Assembly: GCA_947561715.1 (NCBI GenBank)
Contig: OX387197.1
Coordinates: 8,553,001-8,617,000, forward strand
Source: Ascidia mentula
Taxonomy: Eukaryota; Chordata; Ascidiacea; Phlebobranchia; Ascidiidae
Reading direction: 5' to 3'
Length of the DNA: 64,000 nucleotides
The notes below the pieces were generated by a model that saw only the letters and a program-made list of their open reading frames with translations, was not told the DNA's origin and ran no database searches. Positions 51,812 to 61,300 of this stretch are shown here, one piece after another (positions within the stretch are counted from its first letter, which is position 1; every line of letters starts with the position of its first letter). The position numbers and the translations under genes are program-made.

Positions 51812-54228
51812 ATGGGTTCAGGAAGTTCAAGGAAATTGCGGTCTGTGAGTGTATCAAAGATTGATAACAAGATCAAGCTTGCTTCACATCCAACAAGATC
51901 GAGCAGTGTCCCTTCCAACTTGGGATCCACAAAAGTTCACAAACAAGCTGCAGATGATGTAACACATACTTTTAAATAGGATTAAAAAAATATTCTTGTG
52001 GTATGTGATTTAATGCTGGCATGTACGCATATCAAAGCATTTGTGAAAATAAGTTTGACTAAAATAAATATTTGCGTTTTGCGAAACAAAAACCTTTGCA
52101 GCGCGTAGTGTAAATACAGAGTGGGCACTAAGTATCCAGAAGCAAAACTATTTTATTTGTTTAAAGTCTATGGCAGTCATTTCTTTCTTGTTTGCAGACG
52201 CTGGCCGGCCAAAACCGGCAAAATGGCAAGCTTGTCACAGAAGGAAATGTAGTTTATCCAATCATGGAAGTGAACCAAGTTCCAAGACCAGTTCCTAGGA
52301 AAGTTGATGCCAATGGTTCTGTGGTTGAAAACAGCCAGGAATGGACAGCCACAGAATTATACAACATTCTTGTAGCAGAGTCTTGGTTGGGCAAGTCAGA
52401 GTTGCATAACCCCACTCATTTGTTATTGTTGGATTGCAGGTGGGAAGTTTTGGTAAACTAACAGTTGTTGTAACTGATTTAGTGACTTTAATGTTTTAGG
52501 TCATCAGAGGAATATGAGAAGTCCCATGTTATTACAGCAAAGCATTGCAGTTCCTTACTCACAGAGTTTGGCTGTCTTCTCAGCATTCCAAACCAACTGA
52601 AAGAGTTTGACATGATTGTTATGTAAGTTTCAGTCAAAGTTCCTGATAACCGATTCCGGGAATCACTTCCCATACCTGACTCATAGTTGCAACGATTTCC
52701 ACCTCTTGCTTTTGACAACATTATGGGAAACTATGTTTTCTGTGTTAAAATCTATTGACTTTCGTGTGAGACAAATATATTTAAGTTTTAGTCAGAGTCA
52801 ATGGTTTTGTATAAGCCGGAGTTGGAAAAAATACCACAACTTCGACCTCTTTAACTAACCACTGAATGTCAGAGTCATAGACATATTAATCCAGTTAACA
52901 ACACTTTTAAACGAAAGGAGTTGGAGTCAAACAAAAATATTTTTGCGTAGTTGTAGGCGACTAATTTTTTTGCGACTTGTTAGCTCTGGTTTCAGTACAA
53001 CAGATTAGTTGATGAAACTTAATTACCTTTTCATGACAGACATGATGATGGAGATGGCAGTGTTGGTACTTCACTCGATGCTGAAAATATTTCATACTAC
53101 AAACTGCATTCTTCCTTTTCCATTTTTCAAACCAAGTACCCATTTTTGTGTACTCCCAAAGTTATATCAAGCAAGGAACAAAGAGCTACAGACACAAAGG
53201 TATGCATTTCTGTTCAAGTATATCTTCAATTGTCATACACATGTGTTTATGTATTACAAGACATGGCCATCAGAAATTATTGAAAGCAGTTTGTATCAAG
53301 CAACGGCTAAACATGCTACCAGTCAAGAAATCGTGGAACTACTCGGTAAATTACACCAGTCAAAATGTTGTGTACTTGATGTATGTAAATACATAACTTT
53401 TGTTATAGGAATTACACATATCATCAACATTACACTTGATCAACCAAACTTGTTTTGTGACAAGATAAAATACATGACTATAAGGTTGGATGACGAGGCC
53501 CAAGTTGACCTTGCTTGTTGGATTCCAAAGACATCAGATTTCATTTTCGATGCAATTAAAGAGTGAGAAACCAAACTACCTTTTTTGCATGAAAAACTTG
53601 GACACAAATAAGCAAAAATTAAAATGGCATGGGCATTGATCAAGGAGTTTATTGCGTTATGCCCCTATCAGAAAACAACTATATATAGGAAAACCTAACG
53701 AGATTTCAGGATTAGGTTCACAGGTTACAGAAGCTCAGTGGTTTCACGGGATATATTGTGGCCAAGGTACACTGGTGCGCTAGTGCACAACTTGTCAGAC
53801 CGTCACATACGTAGATCGAGATCGCCAAATATAAAGGGCCCTGCGCAGTTGGGCGACCCTGCCTTGCTATGCGAAAGCATGTGACAAACCTGGTTATAAT
53901 ATATATAGGAAAACCCTCAAATACCCCATTAAACTGCCTTGTGTTCACATTTATGGAAATGCTTTTGCTTTTTAGTCCATTTGCTGTTGGTAAAAAGAAC
54001 AAAAACAAAGTTCTAGTTCACTGCAATATGGGACGAAGCAGAAGTTCCACCATTGTTCTTGGATATCTTATGCATGTTTCAAAATGGTCTCTAAAAGATG
54101 CCAGTGAATGGCTGAAGGATTGCAGACCGACTGCTAAACCGAACATTGGATTTCTGGAGCAGCTTCTCTCTTACGAAAAAAGTGTGTTTGGCAGAAAAAT
54201 ATCCGATTTCAAGGAGTTGCCATTTTAG
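51812..54228 (+). CDS. STYXL1: STYXL1-like rhodanese/dual-specificity phosphatase with intact active site
   Basis: Seven exons, 51812-51958, 52198-52439, 52500-52622, 53040-53199, 53261-53345, 53409-53562 and 53976-54228, join to 1164 nt (387 residues). Order: a Ser/Lys-rich N-terminus beginning MGSGSSRK (a possible N-myristoylation motif), a rhodanese-like domain (about 75-190; ATELYNILVAE, LLLLDCRSSEEYEKSHVI, matching human PTELYNIL and LCLLDVR..YDESHVI), then a DSP domain (about 220-380) ending VLVHCNMGRSRSSTIVLGYL and LLSYEKSVFG. Mammalian STYXL1 (MK-STYX) has Phe-Ser instead of His-Cys and is catalytically dead. Here Cys320, Arg326 and a candidate general acid Asp281 (IRLDDEAQ) are all present, so activity is expected. 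An AATAAA occurs at 54762-54767. Confidence 0.88.
53696..53899 (+). mobile_element. 204-bp SINE-like insertion flanked by 16-bp direct repeats
   Basis: The identical 16-mer TATATATAGGAAAACC occurs at 53680-53695 and 53900-53915, so the 204 bp between look like an insertion with a target-site duplication, in the last intron of the STYXL1-like gene. The insert contains AAGCTCAGTGGTTT at 53731, close to a tRNA/pol III box A, and AGATCGAGATC at 53813, similar to box B. It also carries the near-palindrome GTGCGCTAGTGCAC. A tRNA-derived SINE is the best guess. There is no poly(A) tail. Confidence 0.5.
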
Positions 54229-55311
54229 TTGTGTCAGTATTTTGTAGCAATCTTGCACTTAGTTTTTACATTGTATTCGCACATTTTTTATTCACTGTTA
54301 GTCTTATAGCTTTTATATTAGAATCCTATATATGTATAGAGAGAATTTATTTTTGTACTGTTGGCTTTTATAATTTTTGCAATCGTTGAAAACCATATTT
54401 GTTGCAATTATGACAAATTTTGAAAGCCATGTAGGCCTACTAAATTTATGCTGTAAAATTGTATTGGTTTGAAATAGCTTATGCAGTTCGCACTGTAATT
54501 GTTCGTGTCTTATATTTCAATGCAAATTCAAGTAGCAATGATTTTATCTAATCCAATTGTCAAAAGCAATTTGTACCCATGACCATTTTTGCACACTGTT
54601 TTTTTATACTTTCACCGAGTTCTACAATGCAGAAACACAGTTGCACCATATGTAAGCTTTTGATTTTCTGTCTCATCCTATAGGTTTAATTAATATCGAC
54701 GTCACTGCTCTAAACCCGAAAGAAAACATGCACTTCGGCCAAGCGTACTCGTATGTATATTAATAAACAAACGTACTGAAAATAAATTAGCTAAGTAAGA
54801 GTAAAGCAAACGTGAAAAGGCTCCAAGCAGGTCGTAGGACAACAAGATATCGATGTACAAATCACACGCGATGAGTAAATAACATCACAGTGACAAAACG
54901 CTTCGCACAAGGGGTCAGGCTGGAAAAAATAAAGCTACGTTGCCTGGCGACCGATTTCGTAAACCGCTCAGAAAGCTTACCACATTTTGGCAGACATGTT
55001 ACCGAATTCACTTAATGCACAAGGAAATGTATATTAACTTTATATTGCACAGGTGAGAAAAAATATGCTTTGATTTTCCCGGCAGTGTCCTCCACTTCTA
55101 TATTGCCAAAAAAAATTCTCCAGAATGCACAACATCGAGTATGGAAAGAATATTTTTCTTGCACAGCGCGACATGTTTGGTCCGCATGGGATTGAAGCAA
55201 AAAGAAAACGGTATATTTTGGGCCGTGCATTACATGCTACCATGCACATAAATTAAACATGCTTGAAATCAAGAAGAATGGTCGACCACGATCTTCTGGA
55301 AGATGCAACGG
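54229..55311. other. Tail-to-tail intergenic region between STYXL1 and KIF21
   Basis: This contains the 3' untranslated regions of both genes. An AATAAA for the + strand gene is at 54762-54767. No clear AATAAA was seen downstream of the KIF21 stop on the minus strand. No coding exon or RNA gene is supported. Confidence 0.45.
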
Positions 55312-55354
55312 TCAGGCGGCGTTGTTAACTTTCCACACCTTAACAGTGCGGTCG
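55312..55354 (-). CDS. Alternative distal last exon of KIF21
   Basis: Forty-three nucleotides after a CCCCAG acceptor, phase 2 on entry, encoding [14 protein letters not shown] and stop (TGA 55314-55312). It has the same length, entry phase and motif as the proximal last exon 55908-55866 ([14 protein letters not shown]). Either one completes the final WD40 blade after the donor at 56162. SDRTVKVW is closer to the human ending (DDRTVRIW) than the proximal copy. Confidence 0.75.
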
Positions 55355-58300
55355 CTGGGGAACGAAAAAGAATAAATGAAAGAATTTAAAAGAAATATTG
55401 TTACGAGGTAGTGTTCTTGAAAATTATGACTAGTACCAAAATAAACATAAGGACATGCATTATTCCAGCAGGCAAGCATAAATTTGTATGTTAAAGCTAG
55501 TTACTAGACCAAGTGGTTGCAGGCCGCTTTGAACGGTTGAACAACCCACCCCACCAACATATGACTAAGCTAAAAGCTATTTATGACGGTACTCCACCAA
55601 AAGAATCGGGAAATGGGAGAAATTAAACTGAATCATGCAAAATTAAAAAACTTTTGTATTTTTTTTTTGAAAAAAAAGAAGTGTTAATCAAGTTGAAGGG
55701 TACATTTTGGGTGTAGGTGTATTTTAGTTCATCAAATCAAGAGATTTGACATAATCATGTTAGAAAAAGCAGCTTTAAAGCTGTTATTTGTGATTGTAAC
55801 TAGGTGGTAGTATTGTGGTAGTGTTGTGATTGTGTAGTACTTTAAGGAACACTGGTGTTCAAGGGTCATCTATCCCGCTTTCTTCTCCAAACTTTTATAG
55901 TTGTATCGCTGTTAAGAGATGCAAGGTTAAGTAATTTAAATCCAGCCAAATATCTTCTGTCAATACTTTTATGATAAAATTTGGTGACACAACCTCTCTC
56001 TACTGGTGATGAAAAGACAAATTAGAACAGGTCCTTCAAAAATCTTCCAAATTTACATAAATATCTAAATCACAAAGTATCTTTAAACTGTAAGATACTG
56101 GAGCTGTTGGTAATAAGCTTATTCAAGGACAATGATCTTAACCACAGAAATACATATTCACCTTGAAGCTGTAAAAATGTGTTGTTTATTTGAAGCAATG
56201 CAGTTGATGGTCTCTGAGTGAGCGCGAATGGAACCAATGGAACCAAAACTTTCCATATCCCACAACTTCAGCATTCCTCCCCTTCCACCTGACACCAAGA
56301 CTTCATCGCCGTCGTTAGATTTGATAAGATCCATTGCACAAACCCAATTGTTGTGTGCTTGATATAATGACTAAAAAAACATTTTAGAGAATTATGAGAA
56401 ATTAAGTATGCATGATAAAACAAGAAATGGTGTAGTGAAAGATATTTGTTTGGTACTCAGTATAGGGTACCCAACAGATTGACATTCACCGAAAGATACC
56501 ATAAAGTGGAATATAGTGTGCCCGTTAGTGTAAAAGCTAATACAGTGCCACTGTCAACAGCTGCACTGATGAGACCTTACAAGTCGAAACAGTGCGTGTA
56601 CTGTCTGCAGCTCTCCAATATTATGGCTTTTTTGCACATGAATTTGTTAAATCTGGCACAAACTTATTTTGCAGCAAGGCTGTATTGCTGTATATGCGGA
56701 GAGAAATTAATTGGCACTTTTATACAATTTTAATGGGCAGAAATTGTTTTGGTTCAAAAAAAATCTTTTCACACTCAATATTTACTTTAATAACAGACTT
56801 TGTTCCCATATTCCATTTCTTGATGGATTTATCTCTAGAACCAGAGAAGAGTATTTGTGAAGAAGGCGAATATGCAAGCGACTCAACTCCATCCATGTGC
56901 GGAGGTTCAAGTGCTTGTGAGGGATTGATATTTCCTTGAGCCCCATTTGAGTAATCGTAAACCTGAATCAGTCATAAAAAAATAGTGATTACCTTAAAAC
57001 TACCCCATTTGCCAGATTGCCTTCGAGCTTTAATTACTACTGATTTGTCAGTAAAAAAGTTTGTTAATTGAACAATTAAACGTTAATAAAGTTAAAGTTT
57101 CTTAACTTGATGTAATAGAACAGCTACATTGTAATGACTTTGAATAAAAAAAATCAGCAGTTATAGATTTTAATGACACAAAAAAACAAGTAATTTATTG
57201 CACCTACAAAGTCATCATATTGTTACCTTTATGCAATGATCTTTGGCACCAGTGATCACAGTGGATTCATTTTTTGGGACCACAACAGTCATGATGTTGC
57301 CAGTGTGCCCAGTTAGCTTGCCAATGACCGAAAACCTGAAAATTTAAAAGAACCACATCAAACAAAGTTTACAATTAATTGCGTCAAATCATCAGTACTT
57401 GTTTAATTCCCATATTTTCACATGGGTTGAGGCAGCACAAAAGAGCATCTTGGAATCAGGACTGAGTTTGACGTCGTTGATTTGATATTCGTTGTCAGGC
57501 ATTTTATTGGTGCGCGACATGGTTCCCATGAAGTTGCTTGGCATGTGATGTGTTCCCGATGTGCTACAAACACAAAAACAGTATTTTTTTGGCCTTTCAA
57601 AAATAATCCAATCACATCCAACACATGAAAGGCATTGTTAACTCAATATATCTGCTATCTGTGGTAAATATGAGATAAAACAAAATAAAAAATGTAGTTA
57701 CAAAACATCTTTACCTCAAAACACGAACACACTTGGCATGACTTCGAATGTCCCACACTTTTATGTAACACAGTGACACACTGTACACAAGTCCTGTGAG
57801 CGGACAGTGGCGGACAATCTACAAACAAAAATATCCACGTTTTTGGTATAAATTGCAAAGAAGTATACTTTCATTTAATGCTTAAAAAATTGATAAACAA
57901 AACAACTTCAGATACAGATGAAAAAAACTCGTACATTGACATTATTGGGATGGCCATCTAATGACATGATTTCTTGTCCTGTGACAAGATTCCATACTTT
58001 TACTGATCGGTCTGCAAAACAACCAGTTAGGAAGCAAAATAAAGATGCGCAAAGCACTTGTATGAAGACTCATTACCTTTAGAGGCAGAAAACAGCAAAT
58101 GGTCAGTGGCTTGAACAGACAACACTGCCTTATGGTGACCTTCAGCGACGTGGCTACAAGTTAGTGGTGACGATCGAGGAGTGGTTACTTTTTGGTTGTA
58201 CACATTCATACGTCCCCTGCACAAAATTATAAAATAAATTTGTATGAAACAATTGGATTTCTAGACCCAAGGCATGTTTGTGACAAAATTCAACACTGCA

Positions 58301-61300
58301 CCAACATTATAACAGGGGCAGCTTAGAAAAGCGTTCAAAACTATTTAATAGAGGATAAGTATCCCACTGCATCTAAAGCCAAACCATGCTGTACACTGAA
58401 CAATGAGCTCTAACACAATTGAGAAAAACAAGCAAGCCAGGGTATCAGGATATTTCATGAATGAGGAGACTGCAGATGTTTTCATCTTGCACAAATGTTA
58501 AACTACTGCTACTGAATTGATCTCATGTTACTCATTGCATGCAACCACAACAAATGTTACCTCTGTCCAGGCACAGTAGCCAATGTATAGTCACTAAAAT
58601 AGACATCACCATTTAATACCCCTACATGCTCTTTCACACCCGCTACCATGATCCACATGTATTTTTTACTATTTTCAAACTTTGATTGTCATGCCAATAA
58701 ATAATATCTGAGAGTATGTGTATATGAAATGTTATAATTAATCAGATACAATTTGGTAGCAAGTTTTTTTGCGAAACTTCATGTACCCCATTGAAAAAAA
58801 ACACACATTTGCAAAACAGAAACAACTGAGTATGTGTTCACATACTGGACCAATATGCTGATAGTTTACATTTTCACCAAACTGTATTTCAGTGCTTCTC
58901 AAACTATAGTTCACAAATTGTAATTTTTGGGTCGTAAAACAATTGGCTTTTGTAGGAACCTCGATATGTCATGCTTTCGGTAGTTTATGTAATTAATTGT
59001 GTGCTGCCCATACAGGGGTTACAAAAAAACTTACACGGGGTCACAGAACAAAAATGTTTAGAAAGTTGCAGATTATGGGGCCATGTCAAAAACAATCACT
59101 AACTTGTTCGATCTTGGTGATGACAGAGCATAAGTTGTGAGGCGTGAAAAAACATTTGCAGGAATTGATGTCTTTACTCGAGGTGCAACGGGCGACCCAG
59201 GCGGTGTCTCCAGTATAGAGGGCTTCACATCACTATAACAAAATGCGTGTTTGTTACAAGATTGTTTGCATGTATGTTTAAAATACCGACTTTTCAATTT
59301 TGATTTCCGGGGCAGGTTTTCGCTGTGGCTCAGTTTTGTCTGTGCTTGAGTCTTCTTTCGTGTAAGTTCCCAATCTTTGTCTTGGAGTTATCTGCACAAT
59401 ATACTGTCACTATATACTTGCATATGAGTAATTCTTTGTTTCAACGAGTGTTATTCCATCCCCAGACTATTACCTGCTCAACTGAATTATTAAGCGAGTT
59501 GTCAAAGTTTTTGATGTTTTCATCTGTGATCGTTTCATTTGGAGATTTAAGTTGGTCAGGTGTGGAAGTTCCATTTATCAGCCTTTCACCGCTTGCAATC
59601 CAGTCATCATTCTCACCTTTGTGCATGTAGATGTTCTGGACAGGGCTCGCCATTCCATGTAGCAACTCCTGTTCAATGAAACATGAAATTACCTCAACAA
59701 AACTGCATAAAAGGAGTTATGTGGAGGTTAATTCTTGGCATAAGATTAATTTAAAAGATTCACCAGTATTTTCAGCAAATCCACCGTGAAACCTAAGGAG
59801 TCAACAACACACACATGCAGATGTTATTATCACTTATAACCACAAATTTCACAACACAATGGGATTTTCCATTAATCAATCCATTGTTTCAATTCACCTC
59901 TACATTTTCAAGTATGGTTGGTCTAAAATCAATCAAAATTGTGTTACTTGGGGTGTGGCTGTGCGACGTCTAGCTTTCACTTCCTTCGGCTGTGGTTTAA
60001 GGTTTCCATCGTCTTCAGCTTTCAACACATTGATGGCAGGTTCAAAACTATCATCCCCACGGCCCGGTGATGATTCCCTTGAGCTTGTGCTGCTGTCACT
60101 TGCATATCCTGAATAATACAAAAATGTTACTGCTTCGTGTCATTTGTCTGTTATTGACCAGATTTTTTGGGAAATGTAAGTAAACGGTGCTTGTATGATG
60201 ACGGTGATTTGTATAGTCACCACAAAGTGGAAGTCAGAAAAGTCGTCTGATAGTCACACCAGCTGCACTGATGAGACCTTATAGGTCGAAACAGTGGCCA
60301 TCTGTCTGCAGCTTATACACAATGTAAGTAAACATTCAAGCCATCCGAACATACGGCCCGAATGCATTTCGGCACGGAAATTACGTTGAGCATAAAATAC
60401 ACCATGTTTCTTAAACTTGGGACAAACCCACGTGCAGACAAGCAACTTAAAAATCATTGATTTTTGCGAAAGTTGACCTTTGTATCACAGAAACTTTTGT
60501 AATATACCACTTGTTTTAAATGCTGAATATATGTGGTAAATGTATAAAAAAATTCGAAGACTGAAATTTTTACTGGCATTTCACTAAAACAAAATTGGTA
60601 AAAATGGACTACTTACAAAGCCATGTCTAAATATTCAGTCCTAATGTAATTGTATGACAAACATAATATTGCCAACAATATATTGGTCCCTCACCTTTCA
60701 TGTACTCGTTAATACACTCAGTATTACTTCTATCTAAGTTGGGACCTTCTTCCAACATGTAACGCATCAGGTCATGAGCTTGCTTCGAGGCTTGCTCAGT
60801 TTCACGCAAGCGTGATTGTAAATCTTCCATCTGTTGAATACCAGGGTGTACCACCAACCTTGCTCAACAGCGTTTTTCAAGGTTAATATCACTGACCTTG
60901 CTTTGGGTTTGCACTCCAAAAGCAGACTTGTTGACAGCTAGTGAGAAGAGGTTTTCCAGCATGTATCTCGCTTCATTTGCTGAGCATGTCTGGATTACAC
61001 TCGACACCATTCCATTGTCCTCCATGGATTCTTCCACCTTTAAAACATCTCCTAGCTAAGCATGCTATGGTACACTTGTGTCTAATTTTTTTTTTACCTG
61101 CATTATTTCCATTTGGCATTCCTGGATTTGTTCGTTGACATAATCAATATTTTCCTGCAGTGTGTCCTCCTCGTCCTTCAGTTGTTGGCGCACAGAATAT
61201 TTCTAAAAATAAGAATGAGTTCAGCATGAATTTTATGAAAGCAACTAAAATTTTGTTCGACGTATTTTTTTGCAGCAACAGATTTGTTATTATCCTTTAC

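Noticed and set aside
60193..60250. C/D-box snoRNA-like motifs (ATGATGACGG ... GTCTGATAG) just upstream of hammerhead copy 2
   Set aside because: No terminal stem pairs the two boxes, and it is on the strand opposite the host gene, whereas intronic snoRNAs lie on the host strand.
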